A DNA stretch of 64,000 bases from positions 1 to 64,000 of the forward strand of contig CAYSEZ010000001.1 of the NCBI GenBank assembly GCA_964430375.1. The letters run 5' to 3'. Below the pieces are notes generated by a model. That model did no database searches, was not told the DNA's origin, and saw only the letters and a program-made list of their open reading frames with translations. A program made the translations under genes and the position numbers. Below are positions 51,959-61,366 of the stretch, in pieces. This DNA comes from HGM10836 sp964430375 (GTDB taxonomy: Bacteria; Bacillota_I; Bacilli_A; RF39; UBA660). Each line of letters starts with the position of its first letter. Within the stretch, counting starts at the first letter, position 1.

Positions 51959-52372
51959 CTATTTATCAGTTGCTTTTAAATCTATTTTAATTTCTTCGAT
52001 AATATGTCCTATATTACCTTCACCTGCATATTTATTCATATCAAAGAAGTTATCATTAGCACTTACCCATTCTAATTTATTTACTTCTTCAATTAATTCT
52101 ACTTCATTTTTTAATATTCCATAGTAAACTTCTAATTCTATATTCCATTTAATATAAGTAAGATTCATAAAATAAATTAAATCTATATCATCTTTTTTGA
52201 TATTAGTTTCTTCTTGTAGTTCTCTATAAGCTTCATTTAATCCATCATTTTCTTTTTCTATTTTTCCCCCTACTAGATTGTACATTCCAATATATGGTTC
52301 TTTTGTTCTTATACACATTAATATGTTTTCTATATTTTTATTAAATACTACAATTATATTCATTTTTTTCAT
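51959..52372 (-). CDS. NUDIX hydrolase
   Basis: A 137-residue NUDIX protein, likely an 8-oxo-dGTP or similar nucleotide diphosphatase. The NUDIX box reads GGKIEKENDGLNEAYRELQE plus ET, with one residue more than the standard spacing between the first Glu and REL. ATG 52372 has GGAGG 8 bases upstream. It lies alone between the DD-carboxypeptidase and a lipoprotein gene. Substrate unknown. Confidence 0.9.
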   Translation of the reverse strand: MKKMNIIVVFNKNIENILMCIRTKEPYIGMYNLVGGKIEKENDGLNEAYRELQEETNIKKDDIDLIYFMNLTYIKWNIELEVYYGILKNEVELIEEVNKLEWVSANDNFFDMNKYAGEGNIGHIIEEIKIDLKATDK

Positions 52373-52429
52373 TGTTATTTCCTCCATAATATTTTTAAAA
52401 TATATGTTTTTATAATAATTATAAGAAAA

Positions 52430-52453
52430 AAGAAATAGTTTTTTATATTTCTT
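52430..52453 (-). terminator. Terminator of the 259-residue lipoprotein gene
   Basis: On the minus strand AAGAAATA and TATTTCTT pair around an 8-base loop and are followed by six T. Confidence 0.52.
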
Positions 52454-53232
52454 TATATCTTATTATTATCCTTAAATTTTTTCTTTAAAATAATATATGT
52501 TACTATAGATATTATTAATAATATTATAGATATTATAATTATTAAACTTATACTTAATTTATTATTTTGATTATTTTTGGTATCAGTGAACTGTTTATTG
52601 TCAGTTGTAGGTGTATTATTTGTTTGTTCTTCTATTTGGTATTTTAATATTATTTGTTTTGTTGATACGTTTTCTTTAGTTATATTCCATGTATATGTAT
52701 TATTAGATACTGTATCTGAATTATGATATATAACTTTGTATGGAAGTGTAACATTTATTTTTATTTCTTCTAACATAGTATAGGTTTCAAAAATGTTTTC
52801 ATCTCCATATACATTTATTACTGTATTATTTTTACTATTATTTATATCAAAAATATTATAAGTGTTATTTACTATAGTAGAGTATTTATAATTATCTTTA
52901 TTAAATTTATAAGATAGTTTTAATCCATAATTATTTGAAGTATTAATTAAGTTTTTTGTATAATAGTCATATCCTTCTAATTCAAAGTTGTTTTCAAATA
53001 TACCAGGGGTATAATTTAATACAGGGATTGGTGTTTTATAAGTTTGATTTATTATTTCTTTATAAGTTTCATTTCCTACTTTATTATTCCAAGTTGAATT
53101 ATCATAGTTATTTATAATTAGTTCTTCTGTTATGTTGTTATTATTTATATTTATGTTATATGTAGCAGAACATCCAGTTAATGATAATGTTAGAATTAAA
53201 AGTAATGTTAAATATAATTTATTTTTATTCAT
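52453..53232 (-). CDS. Lipoprotein with C-terminal membrane helix, unknown function
   Basis: Not recognised. A 259-residue protein with a lipoprotein signal (LTLSLTGC, Cys near residue 21), an Asn/Thr-rich outer domain and, unusually, a C-terminal membrane helix (about 226-249) with a basic tail KKKFKDNNK. So both ends are tied to the membrane. It follows the SpoIID-NlpC/P60 gene by 7 bases and is probably in the same unit, hinting at a wall-related partner role. Confidence 0.85.
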   Translation of the reverse strand: MNKNKLYLTLLLILTLSLTGCSATYNININNNNITEELIINNYDNSTWNNKVGNETYKEIINQTYKTPIPVLNYTPGIFENNFELEGYDYYTKNLINTSNNYGLKLSYKFNKDNYKYSTIVNNTYNIFDINNSKNNTVINVYGDENIFETYTMLEEIKINVTLPYKVIYHNSDTVSNNTYTWNITKENVSTKQIILKYQIEEQTNNTPTTDNKQFTDTKNNQNNKLSISLIIIISIILLIISIVTYIILKKKFKDNNKI

Positions 53233-53239
53233 AAAAACC

Positions 53240-54943
53240 TCACGAACAATAGTTATTATAATAACTATCCATATTTAATTTATAATAACTTCCACTTGAT
53301 ATATTACTTTCGCTATAAGCCCTTACAACAAGTCCATTTGTTCCTCCGGCAGATTCTACAGTTATTATTCTATCTAAGTCTTCTCTATATCCTATTACTA
53401 ATATGACGTGTCCAGTAGACATTAATAAGTCTCCAGGCTTCATTTCGCTAATGGAGCTTCTTTTTGCGGTTCTAGATATGAATGAAGTAAAGTTAGGACT
53501 TACTATTGTAGTAGCATTACTACAACCTGCATTTTGTAAGGCCCACATAACGAATCCTGAACAATCTAAACCGTTATATGAATAACATCTACCAGGGCTA
53601 CACATTTGACTAGCGGAACTTCCCCAGCTAGTATCGACGCCAGTTGAGATATATGCGTGTCCTCCGCCCCAATAATATGGAAGTCTATATCCTTCGTTAA
53701 ATAGATATAATGCTAAACCCATTCCAACACTTGCTACTTTTTCTCCTGAATCTTCTACTCCATCTTTTTGTGCTTTTATGTATGAATTAATTTCTGCAAT
53801 ACCATCACTACCTAAAGCACTATTTAATGATTTTCCTTCTAGTCTTGTTGTGTTATTAAACCAGTAATTCCAGTAGTCACCTTCAAAATCTAATTGACTA
53901 GCATATTCTAATGCATCACTTTCTCCGATTGAGCATTCTTCATCGTTATCTCCAGATGTAATTTCTATTCCATCTGAGTAAAAGTATTCTAATATTTCTT
54001 TATAATCATATCCTTGATCTGCCAATTCATAAGAAACTAATTGACTCATACCAAAACCATGACCTTGTCCTGGTAAAATAAATGAACTTAATTTATTAAG
54101 TGTAATCTTATGTGTTGTTAAATCAGGTTGTTTAGTATATGTTACAGTATATGTTCCATCTGAATTTTTTATTGCATCAGGGCAATTAGAATCTGCATAG
54201 CAAAATGAATCATACTGGGTTAAAAACATTTTTCCCTCATAGGTTAAAACTTGTCCAGATGTTTCTTCAGCAGCAGTTATTGCTTTTTCATCTGTGGTGG
54301 GAGAATATACTTGAGCATATGTTGAACTTCCAATTGTCTTAGTACAATCATTTGTAGAAACAATAGCATAAGTTCTTGCCACAACAGCTTGTGCTTTTAA
54401 AGCTTCAATTCCAAATTCAGTATATGCTTCTCTACTAACTACTCCCGCGACATATTCTTCAAGTGGTACAGTAACTTCTACTCCATTGTACATTACTTTA
54501 ATTTCTGTACAACTATAGCTTTTTGAACCACAATCACCGCCACTTTCACTTCCTCCCAGCATCATTATTAAAATTAGAACTAATATTATTAAAATAGCAA
54601 CTCCAAGTATAATAAAATTCCATGGAGCAGGTATTAACATCCATAGTTTTTTTATACCTTGTCCTACTTTTTTTGCACCTTCTTTAGCTATTTTCCCTCC
54701 TGCTTCTAAGCTTTTTTTGCCTATATTTTTTACTTCGTCAGAATCATCTAAAGAATCTTTTTTAGGAAGTACTTCTTTATTTTCTTCTTTACCATCTTCA
54801 TTTTTTTTATCATTATTTAATTTTTTTCCCATACCTAAGGCAAGATTTCCGACATTTTGTACTACTCCAACTGTTTTTCTCCCCATATTTGCAAGTTCAC
54901 TACTTGTACTAGGTTCTTCGTAATTATCTATTTCATCATTCAT
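53240..54943 (-). CDS. SpoIID-domain plus NlpC/P60 cell-wall hydrolase fusion
   Basis: A 567-residue bitopic protein. A charged cytoplasmic part (about 1-95), one helix (about 106-130), then a SpoIID-type lytic transglycosylase domain (about 140-335: VPLEEYVAGVVSREA, ALKAQAVVARTYA, GHGFGMSQ) and a C-terminal NlpC/P60 endopeptidase domain (about 405-560) with Cys in GLDCSGFV, His in STGHVILVIG and a downstream polar residue. Both would act on peptidoglycan outside the cell: one on glycan strands, the other on stem peptides. ATG 54943 is chosen; 54955 is possible. Confidence 0.93.
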   Translation of the reverse strand: MNDEIDNYEEPSTSSELANMGRKTVGVVQNVGNLALGMGKKLNNDKKNEDGKEENKEVLPKKDSLDDSDEVKNIGKKSLEAGGKIAKEGAKKVGQGIKKLWMLIPAPWNFIILGVAILIILVLILIMMLGGSESGGDCGSKSYSCTEIKVMYNGVEVTVPLEEYVAGVVSREAYTEFGIEALKAQAVVARTYAIVSTNDCTKTIGSSTYAQVYSPTTDEKAITAAEETSGQVLTYEGKMFLTQYDSFCYADSNCPDAIKNSDGTYTVTYTKQPDLTTHKITLNKLSSFILPGQGHGFGMSQLVSYELADQGYDYKEILEYFYSDGIEITSGDNDEECSIGESDALEYASQLDFEGDYWNYWFNNTTRLEGKSLNSALGSDGIAEINSYIKAQKDGVEDSGEKVASVGMGLALYLFNEGYRLPYYWGGGHAYISTGVDTSWGSSASQMCSPGRCYSYNGLDCSGFVMWALQNAGCSNATTIVSPNFTSFISRTAKRSSISEMKPGDLLMSTGHVILVIGYREDLDRIITVESAGGTNGLVVRAYSESNISSGSYYKLNMDSYYNNYCS

Positions 54944-55034
54944 AACAATCACCATACTAACTTATTTATATTGTTATTTTATCAAAAAAAAATATGAAAG
55001 TAAACATATTAATTAAATTTCATTTTCATAAAAA

Positions 55035-55049
55035 AAGGACTTAGTCCTT
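55035..55049 (-). terminator. Terminator of the 181-residue lipoprotein gene
   Basis: On the minus strand AAGGAC, loop TAA, GTCCTT, then five or more T. Confidence 0.58.
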
Positions 55050-55593
55050 AGTAAGCATATAAACCATGTATTTTTTGTCTTGTTATATCATCTATATCAT
55101 TTATCATCCATGTATCATTTTCTTTAGTTAGAGTGAAATCAATTGTATATTTTACTTTATCAGTTGTTTCTTTCATTTTATCAATTCTATAATCAATAAA
55201 TTTTGATTCTGATAACTTACCGTCTTCATCAAGAAATTCATTAGAATTAGCATTATAATATGTAGTAGCGTCATTAGTAACTTTGTAAAAATCATATACT
55301 TCAATTTCTACAGTTACAGTTGCATTATCACCATCTATTCTTTCATCTTTTATAGTGTATGTTAAATCTTGATATTGTCTTTTTAGTACATTACCATAAT
55401 TTTCTTTTTGAGTAATATTCATCATTATATCAGAATCTACCATATCTTTCATTTGAGTAATTACTGAATTATCTAAATTTCTATAATTATTTAGAAAGTT
55501 TTCAACTTTTTTAGTTGGTGTATTATCCATAGTACAACCACTTAGTAATATAACTGTAAGAAATAATGATATAGATATTAATATTTTTTTCAT
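55048..55593 (-). CDS. Lipoprotein of unknown function (NTF2-like shape)
   Basis: A 181-residue lipoprotein with lipobox LLSGC. ATG 55593 has GGGAGG upstream. The mature part starts with a short helical NFLNNYRNL segment, then alternating beta strands (YTIKDERIDGDNATVTVEIE, YTIDFTLTKENDTWMINDI). This pattern is common in small NTF2-like extracytoplasmic domains, but no family is certain. No catalytic motif seen. Confidence 0.84.
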   Translation of the reverse strand: MKKILISISLFLTVILLSGCTMDNTPTKKVENFLNNYRNLDNSVITQMKDMVDSDIMMNITQKENYGNVLKRQYQDLTYTIKDERIDGDNATVTVEIEVYDFYKVTNDATTYYNANSNEFLDEDGKLSESKFIDYRIDKMKETTDKVKYTIDFTLTKENDTWMINDIDDITRQKIHGLYAY

Positions 55594-55647
55594 AAAAAGC
55601 CTCCCATTAATATAATGGAATAGTTTATTAATTTTATACATTTTTAT

Positions 55648-56451
55648 TTATTTATTATTTAATAATTTATCTATATTTGTTATAACATATCCTTTTTGTT
55701 TTATGTATTTAATACTTAAATCAAGTTCTTTTGTATTTAAATTATTATTAGTAATAGGTATTATTTCTCCTTTAGTTAAATTTTCTTTTATATTGTGATA
55801 TAAGTTTTTATCTATTTTTGTTTTTAATATAGTGTTTAGTTTTAATTTAGTACATTCATTTAATAAATTATCATTATTATTACTAGTATAACAATAAGTA
55901 TTAGAACTATTATATTTATTAATAATATTTAAACTATTTTTTACATCATTTGTAATACCTATATTATGTCCTAGAGAGGATATTTTATTTATTACTTCTT
56001 CATCTAATTCTTTTATAAAGAAAGTAGTATTTATTTCATTATCTTTTAATATAGCTAGTATATTATCTAAATTATTATTGTTTTCCATTATAATAATTAA
56101 AGATACTAAATAACTATTAGTATTACTTTTAATTATATATTTATCTAAATTATCTTTAATAGAATCTTCATATATTTCTTTATAAACTATTAAACTTTCA
56201 TCAAATTTACCTAATTTTTTCATTTTTCTATAGCTTTCATCTATATCAACACTGTAACCTATTGTACCTACTTCTAAAGTGTTATCATTTATTATAGAGC
56301 TTACTGGTAATATATTATTTTCATTACTATATTCTATTATTTTAATCATAATTGGATCTTTATTTTTAGATATATCTACTATTTTATCTGTATAATAAAA
56401 ACTAAAACAAGTAAGAAATGATATACCTAGTATTTTAAATAGTTTTTTCAT
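55648..56451 (-). CDS. Degenerate polysaccharide-deacetylase-like (NodB fold) protein
   Basis: A 267-residue protein with an N-terminal membrane or signal segment (about 5-25). The C-terminal half has the strand-loop rhythm of a NodB domain: VSLIIIMENNNNLDNILAIL where TFDDG should be, then INTTFFIKEL, then ISSLGHNIGIT where the metal HSxxH should be. The catalytic Asp and metal His residues are missing, so deacetylase activity is unlikely. It lies between mutM and the lipoprotein gene. Fold assignment is moderate. Confidence 0.72.
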   Translation of the reverse strand: MKKLFKILGISFLTCFSFYYTDKIVDISKNKDPIMIKIIEYSNENNILPVSSIINDNTLEVGTIGYSVDIDESYRKMKKLGKFDESLIVYKEIYEDSIKDNLDKYIIKSNTNSYLVSLIIIMENNNNLDNILAILKDNEINTTFFIKELDEEVINKISSLGHNIGITNDVKNSLNIINKYNSSNTYCYTSNNNDNLLNECTKLKLNTILKTKIDKNLYHNIKENLTKGEIIPITNNNLNTKELDLSIKYIKQKGYVITNIDKLLNNK

Positions 56452-56502
56452 AAGATCACCTAATAATTTATATGCAAAAAAAAGAAATATTTAACAATAT
56501 TC

Positions 56503-57321
56503 TTATAACTTTTGACAAAACTTACAATAGTAGGTACTTCTTCCACCAATTTTATCTTTTGTTATTAAGTTAGAACATATTAAACATTTTTCTTTTGTAT
56601 GTACATATAAATCATTTTGAAATAAACCAGTTACTCCTTCTTCAGATGTATAACTTCTTATTGTAGTACCACCTTTTTTTATTGCACTTTCTAATACTTT
56701 TTTAGTATTTTCTATTATGTTAGATAACTCTTTATCATTTAAAGTATATGCTTTTCTATGGGGGTTTATTTTACTTAAAAATAATATTTCATCTGCATAT
56801 ATATTACCTATTCCTGTTATTATGGTTTGATCTAATAGAACTGTTTTAATAGGTAGTTTTTTGTTTTTATATTTTTCTTTTAAATAGATAGGGTTTAAAT
56901 TATTATCCCAAGGTTCTAGTCCTAATTTAGATAGATGTTTTTCACTATTAATATCTTTTTTATCTACTAGGTACATTTTACCAAATTTACGAACATCTTT
57001 ATATCTTAATTCAAATTCATTATTTATATTAAATATTATATGTTCATGAGGTTCTATTTTATCATTAATATTTCTATATAAGTATTTTCCTTCCATTCTT
57101 AAATGACTTAGTAAATAGTAATTATCTAGTTCAAATAGTAACCATTTTCCTCTTCTTTTAATAGAGTTTATTTTATTATCTTTTATTTTATCTTTTATTA
57201 CATTTATATTTTGATTTTCAAATACATTAGGATAGATTATATTAATATCTTTAATTACTTTATTTTTTAATTTCTTTTCTAAAGCAGTTCTTACTGTTTC
57301 TACTTCTGGTAATTCAGGCAT
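56503..57321 (-). CDS. mutM: Formamidopyrimidine-DNA glycosylase
   Basis: Removes 8-oxoguanine and FaPy from DNA and nicks the abasic site. The 272-residue protein starts MPELPEVETVRTALEKKLK, with Pro2 as the nucleophile and Glu3 catalytic. Also present are SHLRMEGKYLY, QTIITGIGNIYADEIL and a C-terminal Zn finger (CLICSNLI and CKFCQKL). It follows polA by 8 bases, the polA-mutM order found in Bacillus. Confidence 0.97.
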   Translation of the reverse strand: MPELPEVETVRTALEKKLKNKVIKDINIIYPNVFENQNINVIKDKIKDNKINSIKRRGKWLLFELDNYYLLSHLRMEGKYLYRNINDKIEPHEHIIFNINNEFELRYKDVRKFGKMYLVDKKDINSEKHLSKLGLEPWDNNLNPIYLKEKYKNKKLPIKTVLLDQTIITGIGNIYADEILFLSKINPHRKAYTLNDKELSNIIENTKKVLESAIKKGGTTIRSYTSEEGVTGLFQNDLYVHTKEKCLICSNLITKDKIGGRSTYYCKFCQKL

Positions 57322-57329
57322 AAGACCAC

Positions 57330-59885
57330 CTATTTTGCTTCATAAAAGTTATTACCTTTATTTATATCTACTTTTAAAGGGACTTTTAATTTATATGTAT
57401 TTTCCATTATATTTTTTACTATATCTATTACTTCTTGTTCTTCTTCTTTTAAAGTATCAAATATTAATTCATCGTGTACTTGAATAATCATTTTTGATTT
57501 TAAATTTCTTTCTTTAAATTCTTTATCTATTTCAATCATTGCTTTTTTTAATATATCTGCGCTTGTTCCTTGTATTGGGGTATTAAGAGCCATTCTTTCT
57601 CCGGAATTTCTTATTATAAAATTAGGGTTATTTAATTCATCAATTGTTCTTTTTCTACCAAACAATGTTTTAACATAGCCTTTTTCATGAGCATCTTTTA
57701 TTACATTATTCATATAATCTTTTATACCAGGGAAAGTATTTAAGTAATCTTCTAAAAACTTTTTAGCGTCTTTTACATCTATATCTAAGTCTTGTGATAG
57801 TCCATATCCACTTATTCCATAAATTATACCAAAGTTTACTGCTTTTGCATTTCTTCTCATTAATGGTGTTACTTCTTCTTCACTAACATGATATATATCC
57901 ATCGCAGTTTTTGTATGAATATCCATATCATTAATAAATGCTTTTATCATATTTTCTGTATTAGACATATGTGCAAAAATACGTAGTTCTATTTGTGAAT
58001 AATCAAATGAAATAATTATATTATTAGGACTAGGTAAAAATGCTTTTCTAATTTGTCTACCATTTTCTGCTTTTATAGGTATATTTTGTAAGTTAGGATT
58101 AGATGAAGATAGTCTTCCTGTTCTAGTTAGTGCTTGATTAAATATAGTATGAATTTTACTATCTTCTTTTATACATTCTAAAAGTCCAATTACATAGTTA
58201 CCATATATTTTAGTAAGAGTTCTATATTCTAGTACTAAATTTACTATTTCATAATTAGTAAGTTTACTTAATATATCAACACTTGTAGAATAGTTATTAT
58301 CTTTTATTTTTTTAGGATATGGAATATTTAATTTTTCAAATAATACTTTACCTAGTTGTTTAGGAGATGATATATTAAATTCTATACCTGATATATCATA
58401 TATTTTTTGTTCTAAAGTATTTATTTTTTCTTCTAATTCTTCTTTCATATCTTCTAGAATACTTTTAGATATATTAACTCCAGTTGTTTCCATATCTTTT
58501 AATACATAAGTAAGTGGTAATTCTATATCTTCATATAATTTTTTACTATCATCCTCTAGTAGAGAGAATTTATCTTTATTATCCCAAATAAATTTTGCTT
58601 TTAAACAGGCTTCTTTTGCTATTTCAAGAGTTAGAAGTTTTTTATTTTTCATTATTTCTTCGGTACTTAATACTTTAATATTATTTTTTTTCATTATATG
58701 AGATATATCATCTTTTATATCTTGTTCTAATAGGTATAAAGATAGCATTAAATCATCTATATTTTTATCTATAGGTATATTAAAATAATGAAAAATAGTT
58801 AATAATTTTTTTAAATCATAAGTATATTTTTTATTATTATTAGTAAATATATCAAGGTTTTTTAGGTTTTCAAATGGAATATATTTACATATTTCATCAT
58901 TACATATAGCAAGCCCATATACTTCTTTATCGTGATAGTTTGAAGTAGTTTCTATATATATTGCACATTCTTTATCTATATTAAAGTTATTATATTCTAT
59001 ATCATATATAAATTCTTTTTCTTCTTTTGGTTTAATTTTATTTAAGATTGAGAAAAATTCATATTCTTCAAGTATTTTAAAATAATCATTAGTAAAACCA
59101 GTGTATTTAATTTTGTTTAAGTCTGTATCTATTGGTACATCTTTATATATGGTAGCAAGTTCATAAGAGAAGAAAGCATTTTCTTTATCATTTATTAGTT
59201 TTTCTTTTGTTTTACCTTTTATATTATCTATATTATTATAAACTTCTTGTAAAGAATTATATTCATGTAAAAGATTTAAGGCTGTTTTTTCTCCAATACC
59301 TTTAACTCCAGGGATATTATCACTAGCATCTCCCATAAGTGCTTTTAAATCAATCATTTTTATAGGATCTAGTCCATATATTTCTTTAAATGTTTCTTTA
59401 TTCATTCTGATAAAATCATTAGTTTTTAATAATTTTACTTCTATATCATCAGATATAAGTTGTAATAAGTCTTTATCACTACTTATAATTGTACCTATAA
59501 AATCATCATCTTTATCTACTTCTTTTGCAAATGTACCAATAATGTCATCTGCTTCATAGTTATCTATTTCAATACAAGTAATACCCATTGCACGTGTTAA
59601 TTCTTTTGCAACGGGAAATTGCTGTTTTAATTCAAGTGGAGTTTCACGCCTTCCATCTTTGTAATTTTCATATTTTTCATGTCTAAATGTTTTTCCTTTA
59701 TCAAATGCAACCATTATATATTCTGGATTTTCTTCTTTTAGTATTTTATTTATCATATTAATAAAACCATATAATGCATTAGTAGGGAATCCTTTTGAGT
59801 TACGAAGTATACTACCTGAATATGCAGTTGCATAATAACTTCTAAATAAAATATTGTTTCCATCTATTAAAACTACTTTTTTCAT
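57330..59885 (-). CDS. polA: DNA polymerase I
   Basis: Repair and Okazaki-fragment polymerase. The 851-residue protein starts at ATG 59885 (AGGAGG upstream); an earlier in-frame start would add 16 residues with no good site. Domains: 5'-3' exonuclease (about 1-290, VVLIDGNNILFRSYYA, ALMGDASDNIPGVKGIGEKT), a degenerate 3'-5' exonuclease region without the DxE metal motif, and the polymerase (SFDYSQIELRIFAH, RRNAKAVNFGIIYGISGYG, QVHDELIFD). Loss of proofreading residues is common in Bacillota PolA. Confidence 0.97.
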   Translation of the reverse strand: MKKVVLIDGNNILFRSYYATAYSGSILRNSKGFPTNALYGFINMINKILKEENPEYIMVAFDKGKTFRHEKYENYKDGRRETPLELKQQFPVAKELTRAMGITCIEIDNYEADDIIGTFAKEVDKDDDFIGTIISSDKDLLQLISDDIEVKLLKTNDFIRMNKETFKEIYGLDPIKMIDLKALMGDASDNIPGVKGIGEKTALNLLHEYNSLQEVYNNIDNIKGKTKEKLINDKENAFFSYELATIYKDVPIDTDLNKIKYTGFTNDYFKILEEYEFFSILNKIKPKEEKEFIYDIEYNNFNIDKECAIYIETTSNYHDKEVYGLAICNDEICKYIPFENLKNLDIFTNNNKKYTYDLKKLLTIFHYFNIPIDKNIDDLMLSLYLLEQDIKDDISHIMKKNNIKVLSTEEIMKNKKLLTLEIAKEACLKAKFIWDNKDKFSLLEDDSKKLYEDIELPLTYVLKDMETTGVNISKSILEDMKEELEEKINTLEQKIYDISGIEFNISSPKQLGKVLFEKLNIPYPKKIKDNNYSTSVDILSKLTNYEIVNLVLEYRTLTKIYGNYVIGLLECIKEDSKIHTIFNQALTRTGRLSSSNPNLQNIPIKAENGRQIRKAFLPSPNNIIISFDYSQIELRIFAHMSNTENMIKAFINDMDIHTKTAMDIYHVSEEEVTPLMRRNAKAVNFGIIYGISGYGLSQDLDIDVKDAKKFLEDYLNTFPGIKDYMNNVIKDAHEKGYVKTLFGRKRTIDELNNPNFIIRNSGERMALNTPIQGTSADILKKAMIEIDKEFKERNLKSKMIIQVHDELIFDTLKEEEQEVIDIVKNIMENTYKLKVPLKVDINKGNNFYEAK

Positions 59886-59926
59886 ATATATTCCTCCTAG
59901 AAACATTATACACTTAAAAAAAGATA

Positions 59927-59955
59927 TTGACAAATATTTTTAAATGTGTTATTCT
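59927..59955 (+). promoter_or_regulatory. Plus-strand promoter of the structured RNA
   Basis: TTGACA (59927-59932), a 17-base spacer and TATTCT (59950-59955), with TGT just before the -10. Divergent from polA, whose start lies 42 bases away. Confidence 0.66.
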
Positions 59956-59961
59956 TATATT

Positions 59962-60114
59962 GAACTTTAGGTTCCCTAATGCCTATCGTTCTTTTTTACA
60001 TCTTTCATATGCAAATCCTAAAACTATTAGACAAAAAATTTGTCTTGCCTTTCCACATTAAGTGGGTAATAATTTGCGTATATGAAGAAAAAGCCTAGAT
60101 TTCTGGGCTTTTTT
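59962..60114 (+). ncRNA. Candidate stand-alone structured RNA (about 153 nt)
   Basis: A plus-strand segment with its own promoter and terminator and no sensible ORF. Hairpin 1 pairs GAAC/GTTC and TAGG/CCTA (59962-59991). A three-way junction follows: 60001-60016 pairs with 60072-60088 (TCTTTCATATGCAAAT with ATTTGCGTATATGAAGA, one bulge) and encloses stems GACAAA/TTTGTC (60030-60044) and CCAC/GTGG (60053-60065). The next downstream gene is on the other strand, so this is not a leader of that gene. It lacks the signatures I would expect of tmRNA, RNase P RNA or SRP RNA; a 6S-type or riboswitch-like RNA cannot be excluded. Confidence 0.6.
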
Positions 60115-60115
60115 G
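60088..60115. terminator. Bidirectional terminator (structured RNA and propeller-protein gene)
   Basis: Arms GCCTAGA/TCTGGGC (60093-60099, 60102-60108, one G-U) flanked by A5 and T6. It ends the plus-strand RNA and, on the other strand, the gene stopping at 60118. Confidence 0.7.
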
Positions 60116-60117
60116 TT

Positions 60118-61332
60118 TTAATATTCATCTAATATTGAGTAATAATCATATCCATTAGTTTTATATTTTTTATATTTTGAATTAGTAAAACCAAGTATTA
60201 AATATTTGTTATCTTTTTTATATATTTTATTATATGATTCTGAATTTTCAAGTGATAAATATTTTTCTTCTGTTAAAGTAAGGTTTTTATCATATTTAAC
60301 AAACATTGCATCAGTTAAAACAATATTATCACTACCATTTCCATAAGTACCTACTAGTAAAATGCTATCATCTTCGATAAGAATATCTCTAAACTTATTT
60401 AAATAATCTTTTTCGTATAAAACTTCATCTATTTTATTCCCTTTAGTATCAAATTTTATAATGGAAGCTTTATATTTTGTTTTAGTATTTTTATCTGGTA
60501 ATAATGTACCAAGAACTAAATAGTTATTATCTAATTTTACTATCTTTGTAAGTCCTGAACTATCAGTTGGCCCATAGTAATTATGCCATATTTCTTTTCC
60601 ATTAAAATCATATTTTTGAATGATACCTGTATTACTTTTTGTTGCGCCGACAAGAACATAACCATCATCTTCAAGATATACATCATTAAATACTCCGGTT
60701 TGTGGTCCTCCATAGTTTAATCTAAATAATTCTTTACCTTCTTGATTAAATTTAAATAGCATTGCTCCGCCAGTTGTTTGATTACCTATAATATTTTTTG
60801 CATAGATACTTTGTCCTACGACGATAAGGTTATTATCTTTATCTAGTTTTATTTCTATAAATTCAGTATCATCAAGTACTTGAATATTTTTTCTCCATAC
60901 TATGTTTAAATCATTATCATATTTTACTATTAATCCTTCAGTTGTCTCTTCTTCATGTTGTGTTTCTGTCATTTCAATAGCTCCGACTGCGATAAATCCA
61001 TCTTCTACCTCTACTACACTGTTAAAATATCCATTATATCCAAGATCAATATATTTTTCTTTTGTTACTTTAAAACTATCATCATATTCCCAAATTGTAG
61101 CTTTATTGTATTGTGTTGTTTTTGTAAGTTTACTATTTTTAAAGTCAGATAAGCCTACACCAATCATAGTATTGTCTTTTATTATTAAGTTATTAGTTAA
61201 GGTATAGTATGTAGATTCTTTTCTTATTTTATAATATTTATATCCAAAATATATTATTTCTAATACTAATATAATTAGTAAAATTATACTTATACTTTTT
61301 ATTATTTTAATCTTTTTATTATCTAGTTTCAT
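60118..61332 (-). CDS. Membrane-anchored beta-propeller-like protein
   Basis: A 404-residue protein with one N-terminal helix (about 11-30) and an outer part built of about six repeats of some 50 residues, each of the form D-G-(I/Y)-V-(A/L)-V-G followed by a KYD-x-(D/G)-x-x-(I/E)-W strand (for example DDGYVLVGATKSNTGIIQKY and DGFIAVGAIEMTE). This is typical of beta-propeller binding domains without an obvious catalytic site. It stands alone, ended by the shared terminator. Ligand unknown. Confidence 0.87.
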   Translation of the reverse strand: MKLDNKKIKIIKSISIILLIILVLEIIYFGYKYYKIRKESTYYTLTNNLIIKDNTMIGVGLSDFKNSKLTKTTQYNKATIWEYDDSFKVTKEKYIDLGYNGYFNSVVEVEDGFIAVGAIEMTETQHEEETTEGLIVKYDNDLNIVWRKNIQVLDDTEFIEIKLDKDNNLIVVGQSIYAKNIIGNQTTGGAMLFKFNQEGKELFRLNYGGPQTGVFNDVYLEDDGYVLVGATKSNTGIIQKYDFNGKEIWHNYYGPTDSSGLTKIVKLDNNYLVLGTLLPDKNTKTKYKASIIKFDTKGNKIDEVLYEKDYLNKFRDILIEDDSILLVGTYGNGSDNIVLTDAMFVKYDKNLTLTEEKYLSLENSESYNKIYKKDNKYLILGFTNSKYKKYKTNGYDYYSILDEY

Positions 61333-61345
61333 GTTTTACTCCTTT

Positions 61346-61366
61346 AAAAAAAGTACCTAAGTACTT
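61346..61366 (-). terminator. Terminator of the YtxH unit
   Basis: On the minus strand AAGTAC, loop TTAG, GTACTT, then T run. It overlaps the end of the YtxH-like gene. Confidence 0.62.

Noticed and set aside
57330..59885. Missing proofreading motif in PolA as a novelty
   Set aside because: Loss of the 3'-5' exonuclease residues is common in PolA of Bacillota.
59962..60114. Naming the plus-strand RNA as 6S RNA
   Set aside because: Its 5' end forms its own hairpin instead of pairing with the 3' end, and no sequence match could be tested.
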